A program made the position numbers and the translations under genes. A stretch of 18,382 bases of DNA from Candidatus Bathyarchaeota archaeon. GTDB taxonomy: Archaea > Thermoproteota > Bathyarchaeia > 40CM-2-53-6. The stretch is taken from the NCBI GenBank assembly GCA_005882905.1, contig VBBG01000026.1, forward strand, positions 1 to 18,382, in the 5' to 3' direction. How positions within the stretch are numbered: position 1 is the stretch's first letter; every line of letters starts with the position of its first letter. Below are positions 7,154 to 14,107 of the stretch, in pieces. Below the pieces are notes generated by a model. It ran no database searches and was not told the DNA's origin. It worked only from the letters and a program-made list of their open reading frames with translations.

Positions 7154-7246
7154 GACCGGGATCTGAACAGGGCGATGTCCCTGGCCTAGAAAAGGGTTGG
7201 CGTCTCTTGACGCGATGGTTCTTGGAAAAGCCCTTTCTTCTACCCC

Positions 7247-7255
7247 CTATACATA
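7247..7255 (+). promoter_or_regulatory. TATA box for leaderless serS
   Basis: CTATACATA is centred about 25 nt upstream of the serS ATG (7276), preceded by a C-rich stretch. In archaea initiation occurs roughly 25 nt after the TATA centre, so transcription would begin at or next to the start codon. No Shine-Dalgarno is seen, which fits a leaderless mRNA. Confidence 0.55.
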
Positions 7256-7275
7256 GCTGAGCGGACGCTGCCACG

Positions 7276-8643
7276 ATGTTGGAGATCAGACTGGTCCGTG
7301 ACGCTCCCGATCGCGTGAAGGAGAACCTGCGACACCGTGGTATGCCGGAGAAGATTCAGGAAGTAGATCAGCTCATTCGGCTAGACGGGGACTGGAGAAG
7401 AGGCTTGGCAGAAGTCGAACGGCTCCGACGGAGAAGGAATGAGATCACATCGGCGATAGCCGAGGCGAGGAAGAAGGGACAAGATGCCTCCCAACTCATG
7501 AAAGAGGCCGAGACGATTCCAGGACAGATCAAGAGTCTCGAACAGAAGGTGGACGAATATGGGAAACAGGCAGAACAGATACTGCTCAATCTCCCCAATC
7601 TCGTTCACGAGAGCGTCCCTGTAGGGAAGGACGAGAGTGACAACGTCGAGGTTAGAAAGTGGGGAGCGATTCCAAGCTTCCAGTTCAAAGCCCTCGACCA
7701 TATTGACCTAGGTCTGAAGCATGGGCTGATAGATGTCGAGAAGGCAGGTAAGGTTGCGGGGGCTCGCTTCTACTACCTCCGAAAAGATCTTGTTAGGCTC
7801 AACTATGCACTCGTCCAGTACGGGCTCGATTTTATTCTGAAGAAGAGCTACGAGCTGTACCAGCCCCCGTATCTTCTACACCGAGATGTCGTGGCAGGCG
7901 CCGTTGCCCTCGCCGATTTTGAAGATGTGATCTACAAGGTTGAAGGCGAGGATCTGTACTTGCTAGCCACCGCCGAACACGCGCTCTTGGCATTTCATGC
8001 CGATGAGATCCTGGACGGTGGGAAGCTTCCTCTCCGATACGCGGGCATCAGTCCCTGTTTCAGGAAAGAGGCAGGAGCCCACGGCAGGGACACCAAAGGG
8101 ATCTTTCGGGTCCACCAGTTCGAGAAGGTTGAGCAGTTCATCTACTCAGCTCCAGAAGAGTCTTGGAACCTGCACGAAGAGCTGGTGCGGAACTTGGAAG
8201 AGTTCTGGCAGAGCCTCAGAATACCCCATAGAATCGTGAATGTGTGCACAGGCGACATGGGGACGGTTGCAGCAAAGAAATACGACCTGGAGGCTTGGCT
8301 ACCGGGACAAGGAAAATATCGAGAAATGGCATCCTGCAGCAACTGCACGAGCTACCAGGCCGTCAGGTCAAAGATTCGATACCGGGAGAAACCCAACGAG
8401 CCAACCAAATATCTCCACACACTCAACAGCACACTAGTCGCCACGGAACGCGCAATCGTAGCAATCCTCGAAAACTTCCAGAAGCCAGATGGAATGATCG
8501 AGATCCCCCTCGTGCTCCAGAAATATATGGGCGGACAAGAGGTCATCCCGGGACCGAAGGTCATGCTGATCTCGGATCAAGGGGCGATGCAGAATATGGC
8601 GACCCGGACCCGTGCACGTCATCTAGACAAAGACAAGTCTTAG
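7276..8643 (+). CDS. serS: Seryl-tRNA synthetase (standard class II type)
   Basis: This 455-residue enzyme charges tRNA-Ser. Residues 1 to about 110 form the tRNA-binding long coiled coil (EVERLRRRRNEITSAIAEARKKG, then a second antiparallel helix). The catalytic domain follows, with TAEHALLAFH (the usual TAE/TSE serine-site motif), motif 2 FRKEAGAHGRDTKGIFRVHQFEK and motif 3 LNSTLVATERAIVAILENFQ. This is the common bacterial/eukaryal/archaeal SerRS, not the rare methanogenic form, which lacks the coiled coil. Length is slightly above the usual ~425. ATG 7276 begins the standard MLEIRLVRDAPDRVKENL start. Its 3' end overlaps the convergent VIT1-like gene by 21 nt. Confidence 0.96.
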   Translation: MLEIRLVRDAPDRVKENLRHRGMPEKIQEVDQLIRLDGDWRRGLAEVERLRRRRNEITSAIAEARKKGQDASQLMKEAETIPGQIKSLEQKVDEYGKQAEQILLNLPNLVHESVPVGKDESDNVEVRKWGAIPSFQFKALDHIDLGLKHGLIDVEKAGKVAGARFYYLRKDLVRLNYALVQYGLDFILKKSYELYQPPYLLHRDVVAGAVALADFEDVIYKVEGEDLYLLATAEHALLAFHADEILDGGKLPLRYAGISPCFRKEAGAHGRDTKGIFRVHQFEKVEQFIYSAPEESWNLHEELVRNLEEFWQSLRIPHRIVNVCTGDMGTVAAKKYDLEAWLPGQGKYREMASCSNCTSYQAVRSKIRYREKPNEPTKYLHTLNSTLVATERAIVAILENFQKPDGMIEIPLVLQKYMGGQEVIPGPKVMLISDQGAMQNMATRTRARHLDKDKS

Positions 8644-9360
8644 GCCGATCAAGTAGAGGATTAGTGAAGCGGACACGCCAATAAGTAGAGTCTCTATCCC
8701 CGTCCTCCAGAACTTTCGTCCAACCACACGCCCACGCCATGCTCCCACTGAGAACAAGAAGGTGGGGGACACTAGCGCAGCGCCGATAAGTGACTCAGTC
8801 CTCGTCTGAAGAAACAGGAATGGTGCGAGGGGAATCAGAGCATCTACAAGGAACGAGAGGCCTATCACACCCCCCATTTTGATGGGATTTGCAAGTTTTG
8901 CCCGATGAACATGCAGCTCGTGCATGAGAATGTCTTCGAGAAACTTTGCCTTGTTGGAAGCTATCTGGTCAACAACCCTGTCCGCTTGGTCTCGTGTCAG
9001 TCCCTTGGCGACATAAAAGTTCCTCAACTCCGTCTTCTCCTCTTCGGGCTCCTGTTCTATCTCGCCCGCCTCTCTTCTTGCATCGGCCTGGAACAGCTCG
9101 TACTCAGAGCGCCCCGCAAGGACGCCGCCGAAGAACATACTGATTGCTCCCGCAAGCATGGAGGCGACTCCCGCGATCTGGATCAAATGAAATTGAGAAT
9201 CTGATGCGGCTCCGGCGAATCCGCTTAGGAACGCGAGGTTTGTAACCAGTCCATCAGAGACGCCCAGGGCTGAGCTGCCGATATAGCTGCGGGCTCGAAT
9301 GTGCTTGTGAATCTCCCTTGGCAGTTGCTTCAGCTCGGAAATCATCGCCAGACCCACCAA
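8623..9360 (-). CDS. VIT1/CCC1-family transporter (Fe/Mn-type)
   Basis: VIT1/CCC1 proteins move ferrous iron or manganese across membranes, usually removing excess metal from the cytosol. The signature near the N terminus, RSYIGSSALGVSDGLVTNLAFLSGFAGA, matches the first membrane helix. A second helix (IQIAGVASMLAGAISMFFGGVLAG) leads into a charged cytosolic segment (EQEPEEEKTELRNFYVAKGL to FLEDILMHELHV) whose acidic residues correspond to the family's metal-binding helices. Three hydrophobic helices complete the usual five. The longest start is TTG 9360. ATG 9345 (MISELKQLPREI) is preferred by me, since GGTGGG lies about ten bases before it. The metal is not determinable. It is convergent with serS and overlaps it slightly. 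Confidence 0.82.
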   Translation of the reverse strand: MVGLAMISELKQLPREIHKHIRARSYIGSSALGVSDGLVTNLAFLSGFAGAASDSQFHLIQIAGVASMLAGAISMFFGGVLAGRSEYELFQADARREAGEIEQEPEEEKTELRNFYVAKGLTRDQADRVVDQIASNKAKFLEDILMHELHVHRAKLANPIKMGGVIGLSFLVDALIPLAPFLFLQTRTESLIGAALVSPTFLFSVGAWRGRVVGRKFWRTGIETLLIGVSASLILYLIGLRLVFV

Positions 9361-9694
9361 GAAATCGTAATTGGGTGGTTATTCAGTCTGACCTGCCCAT
9401 CTTGAATTGAGGCTGAGGGGAGGAGGCTGATCCGAGGCCGAAAGCGGTGCGAAGATACGCGGAATTCCGGTGTGCGGGAATTCGAAGCCTCTAGGCCGGA
9501 TCGATGAGATCGCGTTTTGAACAGAGGGTAAGTTGAGTTCGGATATCCTCTGCTGGGCGTAATCGAATTCCCCGATAATAATTTGGCCTAACGTCCGATC
9601 TAATCCTCCAGGCTGTTCTTGATTCGCGGCTCCAATCTATGTTAGAGTCTCACGTATCAATCCGTTGTGCTGGACTGAGCGGTCTAGCGAAACC
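9361..9694. other. 334-base gap without a gene; contains a possible folded RNA
   Basis: No frame carries a convincing protein. It lies between two minus-strand genes and would contain the promoter of the VIT1-like gene, though no strong TATA was found close to its start. The centre (9429-9502) has several compatible stems, listed separately. A further 10-bp inverted repeat pairs about 9477-9486 with 9562-9571. Confidence 0.4.
9429..9502. ncRNA. Candidate structured RNA (multi-stem element)
   Basis: An outer stem pairs GATCC (9429-9433) with GGATC (9498-9502), continued by GGCC (9436-9439) with GGCC (9494-9497) or by GAGGC with GCCTC (9487-9491). Inside are two hairpins: GCG/CGC with a 6-nt loop (9449-9460) and GAATTCC (9462-9468)/GGAATTC (9477-9483) with an 8-nt loop. 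Together they give a three-way-junction-like fold. It does not match RNase P, SRP, tRNA or box C/D consensus that I can recall. Strand and expression are unknown. Confidence 0.28.
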
Positions 9695-10183
9695 TTAGCC
9701 GATGTATTCGCGTTTCGTTTCCCGGATTTCTGCGATAAGCTTCTTGAGTCCCGAGATTTCATCCTCTTTGAGCTGTAACTGATCCTTCTGCTTCTGGATC
9801 ACTGCAACTAGCTCTTCGACGTTCACGTCCGCCTTTCTGAGAGCGTTTATGGCTGGTGTTGCGGGCGGGATCTCGGGCAGCTTGATGGAGCTCGCTATGG
9901 CTTCCCATCTTGCGATGGCTGAATGAAGTTCTTCTTTCCTCTCACTTGCTTTGAGATATTGTTCTGATTGGCTTGCTAGTTGCGCCATCTGCACGGCTAT
10001 TTCGACGTGCCTAGCAAGGTCGGCCTGTATCTTGAGCCAGGGTTCCAGACTCATCATCAGAGTCTGCTGCATCTCTCGCCACACTCGAGCATCGGCTTCC
10101 AGCGAAGCTCGGATATCATTGCCCTGAAACGGTTTCTTCCCGGGCCTCCCCTCACCTTTGGCCGTGGCTTCCTCTTGAGACAT
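9695..10183 (-). CDS. Coiled-coil protein, 162 residues, unrecognised
   Basis: This is an almost entirely helical soluble protein. A charged, likely disordered N terminus (MSQEEATAKGEGRPGKK) is followed by long helices (residues about 25-95: SLEADARVWREMQQTLMMSL to KASERKEELHSAIARWEAIA), a proline-rich break (LPEIPPATP) and a C-terminal coiled coil (VNVEELVAVIQKQKDQLQLKEDEISGLKKLIAEIRETKREY) with heptad-like spacing. There are no cysteines, membrane segments or catalytic motifs. ATG 10183 is chosen because a strong TATA box sits about 34 nt upstream, giving a leader of less than 10 nt. The promoter carries a palindrome. Function unknown; oligomerisation is likely. Confidence 0.65.
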   Translation of the reverse strand: MSQEEATAKGEGRPGKKPFQGNDIRASLEADARVWREMQQTLMMSLEPWLKIQADLARHVEIAVQMAQLASQSEQYLKASERKEELHSAIARWEAIASSIKLPEIPPATPAINALRKADVNVEELVAVIQKQKDQLQLKEDEISGLKKLIAEIRETKREYIG

Positions 10184-10198
10184 GGCCTTACGCAGTAA

Positions 10199-10250
10199 TT
10201 GTAATCATTACAAATATATTTTTTTTGGTCGCATCGCGACTCGCAGTCGC
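10199..10250 (-). promoter_or_regulatory. TATA/BRE promoter with palindromic operator candidate and upstream hairpins
   Basis: On the minus strand an A8 tract (10226-10219) acts as a BRE-like element before TATATTT (about 10219-10213). A perfect 7+1+7 palindrome, TTGTAATCATTACAA, lies at 10199-10213, touching the TATA box and reaching towards the predicted start site near 10190. On the other side, overlapping inverted repeats lie at 10228-10240 (GTCGC/GCGAC) and 10236-10250 (GCGACT/AGTCGC). A dimeric repressor bound at 10199-10213 would block RNA polymerase. Regulation of the coiled-coil gene is inferred from position. Confidence 0.55.
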
Positions 10251-10486
10251 AAGACAGTCAGACTAGTGTCCTCTGAGTGACACCAATGCTTGGAAATTGC
10301 TCAGGAAATGACTCGTTCGGACCATCCGGATGTTGAACCCGGTTGATGAGCGCCAGCAGGGTGGTAAATGAGTCTGAATACGGTTTCCCTCACTTTTCAT
10401 GACACCAACGACTGCATGACGGATTATTGCCGTTTGGATTGCGATCAAAGCCTTTATTATCTTCATCAGTCTAAATTTTCGCCAAA

Positions 10487-10708
10487 TTGGCGCAGAGACG
10501 AGATATCCAACTGATTCTGGAAATGATGCGAGACAGTCTTCAGGAGACTCTCAGAGAGGCACGTCAGATCAAACGCGCGGCCATCGAGGAGGAAATCTTG
10601 ATTCGCGTTGCGAACTTCGACAAGACTTGCAACAACGCATTACGCCATGTCGGAAAAGCAGAGAGCCTCTTGAGAAACACCAGCGCGACAGCAAAAGTCG
10701 GACGCTGA
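10487..10708 (+). CDS. Possible small helical protein, 73 residues
   Basis: A TTG at 10487 opens an ORF reading MAQRRDIQLILEMMRDSLQ, then IKRAAIEEEILIRVANFDKT. It is strongly helical, and its start RRDIQLILEMM recalls archaeal winged-helix proteins of the RRD.ILE type, but the usual wing region is not evident. TTTATTAT at 10453-10460 is placed for a near-leaderless transcript. A small palindrome, CGCCAAATTGGCG (10480-10492), covers the start. It could be a degenerate DNA-binding protein or a chance ORF in a gene-poor stretch. Confidence 0.35.
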   Translation: MAQRRDIQLILEMMRDSLQETLREARQIKRAAIEEEILIRVANFDKTCNNALRHVGKAESLLRNTSATAKVGR

Positions 10709-11190
10709 GAACCCAAAGCCCCTAAATCCCTTACATTGCGCCGTGTCGAAGAGCAATGGCGACGTACGCTGTTTCACGAACAAATACAAGGTTCAACGAG
10801 TCGATACTAAAGCCACGAACGTTTACTCCCCACTGGGACTCGAGTGTCTTTCGCTGGACTCGAGAGATGAGCGAGGTGAGCCTGACATCCGGCCAACGGT
10901 AAACCTTGTACCGGATTTTTCCCGGGAACCACTTTAGAGACTTTGCCGGAAGAAACCGTGCCGGCGAAAATCGCCTCAAAAGTTTGGTTTTAGGGCGGTG
11001 TCATGGCGCTTCGAGGATGTTCCTCTCTGTTAGGCATACACGGGTTCGGCAGGAAACAGACCCGCAGAAATACTTCTTACAAGCGCCTGGAACAGAGATC
11101 CTAGTCGTTGGCTATCAAGTATCATAAACCGTACCCTGTTTAGCAGAACCTTAATCTCTTGGTTTCACCGGCTATTCGGTAGGAATTCGG
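10709..11190. other. 482-base stretch without a supported gene
   Basis: ORFs exist on both strands (10731-10979 minus, 10906-11127 plus, and a 48-codon plus frame starting near 10750), but none has a ribosome site, domain or family resemblance. The minus ORF has the most protein-like composition. CTTAAT around 11148 could be the TATA element of the gene at 11191. The region may contain decayed coding sequence, but I cannot name a parent gene. Confidence 0.4.
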
Positions 11191-11634
11191 ATGAGGGGTG
11201 ATGACGGGTCACTATTCGGGTTGGATCGCGGGTCACTCACGGCCATTGGGGCAATAATGATGGGCATAGGGATAATTCTCTTCCTAATCGCTGCAACGTC
11301 TATGATGCCGTCAACATCAGACCCTTTTGACTTCGCAGCGACCCAAGCCCGGATGAGTTCATCGTTCGTCACAGCGACCATCGGGATGATTCTTCTCGCG
11401 GTTGGCTTCGGAGTCTTCAGACTTGGGATGATCAGGCCAGTGACTGCGTATGTGGCGACTGAGGCATCACCTGCGATTGAGCGAGTCTCAGAGGCAGCTG
11501 CCGAGGGCTTGAAGGAAGGATTTGGAATAAACCCGCTTAAGAGTGAAGCCGTCGTCAAGGTGAAATGCCGCAATTGTGGCTACCTTGAGAACGAGGATGC
11601 GGTCTACTGCGGCAAATGCGGGAAGCGTCTATAA
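11191..11634 (+). CDS. Two-helix membrane protein with C-terminal zinc ribbon
   Basis: This 147-residue protein has two hydrophobic helices (SLTAIGAIMMGIGIILFLIAA, about 15-36, and SFVTATIGMILLAVGFGVFRL, about 58-78). A linker follows, rich in alanine and glutamate (ASPAIERVSEAAAEGLKEGFG), and then a classic zinc ribbon (CRNCGYLENEDAVYCGKCGKRL) at the very C terminus. This layout is common in archaeal membrane-tethered adaptor proteins of unknown role. ATG 11191 has GGAATTCGG just upstream as a weak ribosome site. It stands alone with no operon partner; 206 bases separate it from the next gene. Confidence 0.72.
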   Translation: MRGDDGSLFGLDRGSLTAIGAIMMGIGIILFLIAATSMMPSTSDPFDFAATQARMSSSFVTATIGMILLAVGFGVFRLGMIRPVTAYVATEASPAIERVSEAAAEGLKEGFGINPLKSEAVVKVKCRNCGYLENEDAVYCGKCGKRL

Positions 11635-11796
11635 TTCGCACTTCTACTCTCTTCAGTGAGCGTCTTGGAAAGCGGAGTCAGGTGGAAACATCCGCCCATT
11701 TGGATGATTTCACTTCGTCGCTTCCTCGGCCTCACACGCAAAACTCAGGGCACCGTCCAACTCGACTTTGCGAGGGGAACGAGCCCCGACCAAAGG

Positions 11797-11834
11797 TAAA
11801 TATCGAGTCTTGACCTCCAGACCGTATAGAGGAG
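11797..11834 (+). promoter_or_regulatory. Promoter and ribosome site of the Elf1-like gene
   Basis: TAAATAT (11797-11803) sits about 41 nt before the TTG start, predicting transcription from around 11826. GGAG at 11831-11834, six bases before TTG 11841, supports that start. Confidence 0.5.
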
Positions 11835-11840
11835 TGTGGA

Positions 11841-12485
11841 TTGGGGAGGAGAAGACGTCGGGTAGTCCGGATTGTGAAGAAGAAGCTCCCCACGGTATTC
11901 ATCTGCCCACGGTGCGGAGAAGAAGCGGTTAGAGTAACGATAGCAAAGGACACGGGACACGCAACCGTCCTCTGCGCCTTGTGTAATTTGAAGGACGAGT
12001 TCCCCGCCCATCCCGCGGCCCAAGCGATAGACGTCTATTCATTCTTCACCGATAGATTCTACGGTGTAAAGGAACCCCGCGCCATCATTCCTCACGAGAG
12101 AGAGTTTGAACATGCTCCAAGTGAGGAGGGACCGGCTGAAGAGGAAGTCGAGATTCAGCCTCCTGAAGCCGAAATGGCTCCTGAACCGTCACCCCGTGAG
12201 GCTGTACCTAAGAAGCCGGAACTGGAAGCTGAGCAACCATTGACGGAAGGGGTCCCGCGCCTAGAACCGTCTGAACAGCCCGCCCATGATCAGGGTCCTG
12301 CCGAGCCATCGCAACAGACAACGACTCAAGAAGCTCAGTCTAAGACACCAGCGGAGACGACAACCGAGTCTGGGAAAGAGTCAGAGGAAGAACGCGAGCC
12401 ATTCGCAGACATTCTCGAGAACAAGGACAAGAAGAGATACAGCTCGACCCCGTTGCCTCAACAAACCTCGGACCAGACCAGCTAG
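11841..12485 (+). CDS. Elf1-like transcription elongation factor with long acidic tail
   Basis: The N-terminal 75 residues match the Elf1 zinc-ribbon family, which binds RNA polymerase and aids elongation through bound DNA. There is a basic N terminus (MGRRRRRVVRIVKKK), then C22-x2-C25 (FICPRCGEE), C45-x2-C48 (VLCALCNLKDEF) and the family-typical IDVYSFFTDRFYG. Archaeal and eukaryotic Elf1 proteins are usually about 80-100 residues. Here a further ~135 residues follow, dominated by E, P, Q, S and T (EEGPAEEEVEIQPPEAEMAP, then Q/T-rich), which are surely disordered. The TTG start is backed by GGAG. The gene is convergent with the TrmB-like regulator, with only 4 nt between stops. Elf1-like genes are mainly known from TACK archaea and eukaryotes, which supports the lineage guess. 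Confidence 0.8.
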   Translation: MGRRRRRVVRIVKKKLPTVFICPRCGEEAVRVTIAKDTGHATVLCALCNLKDEFPAHPAAQAIDVYSFFTDRFYGVKEPRAIIPHEREFEHAPSEEGPAEEEVEIQPPEAEMAPEPSPREAVPKKPELEAEQPLTEGVPRLEPSEQPAHDQGPAEPSQQTTTQEAQSKTPAETTTESGKESEEEREPFADILENKDKKRYSSTPLPQQTSDQTS

Positions 12486-12489
12486 CGCT

Positions 12490-12891
12490 TTAGTCGGTCC
12501 GGATTTTTCTCTCCTCGTAGATCGGCGTAAGCAAGTTTACTACGCGGTCGACCGTTGCTCTGTGGGCACGGAGAGCATCGACCACCTCCTTCTCATAGAC
12601 CTTGAAAATATTCGTCATCGTCATTCTTGGATGAAGTGGGGCAAACCTGACGTTTGGGCCGGTCGCTCTTATGATAAGTCCGCTCGATATCATACGCTCC
12701 GCGAGCGCTTGAGCTTCATCTAGAGGAAGGTCCAGTACACGCGCTAGTTCTTGCAGTGTCATGTCATTTTTCTCAAGAAGATTCAGATAAGCCCGAGTCT
12801 CAATGGTTTTGATCTTGAACTGACGCTCCAAGAGGTCGGCTAGTTCTTTCTCATCCACCGGTCTTCGCTTGAGCGAGCCTGGCACAGGCAT
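12490..12891 (-). CDS. TrmB-like winged-helix transcriptional regulator
   Basis: This 133-residue DNA-binding protein has a winged helix in the TrmB style: KTIETRAYLNLLEKNDMTLQELARVLDLPLDEAQALAERMISSGLIIRA, where the LQELARVLDLP..EAQALAERM segment is the helix-turn-helix and the following strand pair is the wing. A C-terminal helix (EKEVVDALRAHRATVDRVVNLLTPIYEER) is a likely dimer coiled coil. There is no sugar-binding domain, so it is a single-domain regulator. ATG at 12891. A weak TATA-like sequence lies around 12915-12920 on the minus strand. Its target is not evident; it is convergent with the Elf1-like gene. Confidence 0.72.
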   Translation of the reverse strand: MPVPGSLKRRPVDEKELADLLERQFKIKTIETRAYLNLLEKNDMTLQELARVLDLPLDEAQALAERMISSGLIIRATGPNVRFAPLHPRMTMTNIFKVYEKEVVDALRAHRATVDRVVNLLTPIYEERKIRTD

Positions 12892-13010
12892 AGAACGAGG
12901 TTTGCCGGTCTAGTATTTCATATTGAGGGCTTCGAATGAGACCGATTTACGGGGAACTAATGGCTCGAAATTCTAGAGAAAGCAAGAAGCTTCTCGAATC
13001 TGCATCTTCT

Positions 13011-13559
13011 CTAGTTGCAATGAACGCAGGTCGCTGAATGCTTCTCGACAGGAGGCAGGAGTTTCAGAATCAGAGAGATTGCTTCGGACATGGTGAAGTT
13101 GGACGGTTTCGAAGAATAGTTCTGGGTCCAAGCCAGAGTCTGCACGAATGCGACATGCTTTGTCATCAGCTGCCATGACCTGTGCATGACTCCCGCCAGT
13201 TCTTGAGATTCCCACATGCTCGTCTTTAGGAACGGGGCTATGAGCCTCAGAATTCCCGGCATCTCAGACCGATGCAACAGACTTGGTGCTTTGATCGTAA
13301 ACGCGAGTCCCACCGCGGATCCGGCGGTCAGCCCAACCCCAAGCAATACCGAGTCGAGAGTCAGACCGAGCAGTTGCACGGGAGTCTCGAGATTGAGCGC
13401 TCGGAACAGTCCAAGGAACGCTAGGACTAGAACAGGAGCGAGGAAGGCCAGAACGGATAGCGCTTTGTCTGCATTGAACCACGAGGGTAGATTGGACTCT
13501 GCCGATACTGTTCGAGAGCCACCCTTCACCATTGTTGTCATTGTTCGCTCGCGTGTCAC
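13011..13559 (-). CDS. Membrane protein, third gene of a surface-protein operon
   Basis: This is a 182-residue unrecognised protein. Two hydrophobic helices (ADKALSVLAFLAPVLVLAFLGLF, about 29-51, and LLGLTLDSVLLGVGLTAGSAVGLAFTI, about 63-89) are followed by a soluble C-terminal half ending in SATCVHCN, with a CxxC at the very end. The start GTG at 13559 overlaps the upstream stop (GTGA), which fixes it and shows coupling. It may anchor or assemble the two exported proteins encoded before it, but this is inference from context only. Confidence 0.6.
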   Translation of the reverse strand: MTRERTMTTMVKGGSRTVSAESNLPSWFNADKALSVLAFLAPVLVLAFLGLFRALNLETPVQLLGLTLDSVLLGVGLTAGSAVGLAFTIKAPSLLHRSEMPGILRLIAPFLKTSMWESQELAGVMHRSWQLMTKHVAFVQTLAWTQNYSSKPSNFTMSEAISLILKLLPPVEKHSATCVHCN

Positions 13560-14107
13560 CCCGATGTACTCATGTGCAGACCGATGCTTGCGAGGTCTCC
13601 CGCAACGACTGAGCTTGCTCCTCTAATGCTGATCTGTATCAAGTAGTCCGTTTGAGCACTGGCTGTGAATGTCTGGTCTGGTGTCGGCAGAGCATCTCCT
13701 CCCGTCCAGCTCATTCTTGCAACTTGCTGTGTTCCGTCTTGAGATAGGATTGTTAGAGTGACATTCGCCACTTTGCCAGTATTGGTGATGGATCCTATCC
13801 TCACGCTTACCGTAATCGCTTTTCCGGCGGTGTTCGCAATCCCATAGGTGGCGTTTGAGTCGTAAGTTGTTACGTCGGCGTAAATGTTGTAGTCCAGCGA
13901 GATTGTGTTGGAGAATGTTCCATCAGACCAGTGAATGAACCGGACGTTCATACCTGCTCCAGATGCGTTCAGACCAAAATCATAGGCGTAGAGGGGCGAG
14001 GAATAGACGAGGAACGCGACGCCTAGGGTCACGCCAACTATCAGCAGTGCTTGAGCGATCTTGAGTAGGGGAGTTGTCGAGAGTTGACCCGGTTTAGCTG
14101 ATTTCAA
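13556..14107 (-). CDS. Exported single-pass protein, beta-rich, second gene of the operon
   Basis: This 183-residue protein begins with a short basic region and a hydrophobic helix (LLKIAQALLIVGVTLGVAFLVYSS) that acts as a signal anchor or signal peptide. The rest is a beta-rich extracellular domain with many S/T/N/G residues (SDGTFSNTISLDYNIYADVTTYDSNATYG, VSVRIGSITNTGKVANVTLTILS) and several N-x-S/T sequons. It resembles an archaeal S-layer-associated or pilin-like domain, but no specific family is recognised. The TTG start overlaps the upstream stop by 4 nt (TTGA), and its own stop overlaps the next start. Confidence 0.6.
   Translation of the reverse strand: MKSAKPGQLSTTPLLKIAQALLIVGVTLGVAFLVYSSPLYAYDFGLNASGAGMNVRFIHWSDGTFSNTISLDYNIYADVTTYDSNATYGIANTAGKAITVSVRIGSITNTGKVANVTLTILSQDGTQQVARMSWTGGDALPTPDQTFTASAQTDYLIQISIRGASSVVAGDLASIGLHMSTSG

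Noticed and set aside
9361..9694. RNase P RNA, SRP RNA or tRNA in the gap
   Set aside because: None of the conserved cores I know (GNAR loop region, RNase P CR motifs, T-arm consensus) is present.
10219..10250. Hairpin plus T-run as an intrinsic terminator
   Set aside because: On the plus strand the T-run precedes the hairpins, the wrong order; on the minus strand it is an A-run next to a TATA box.
10263..10466. Minus-strand ORF starting MKIIKALIAIQTAII
   Set aside because: The N terminus looks plausible, but no promoter or ribosome site is correctly spaced and the rest has no protein-like pattern.
10731..10979. Minus-strand ORF of 82 codons (RYKVYRWPDVRL)
   Set aside because: Composition is fairly protein-like, but there is no start signal and no recognised family; kept only as possible decayed coding.
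10906..11127. Plus-strand ORF of 73 codons
   Set aside because: TTG start without a ribosome site, and no domain or hydrophobic pattern.
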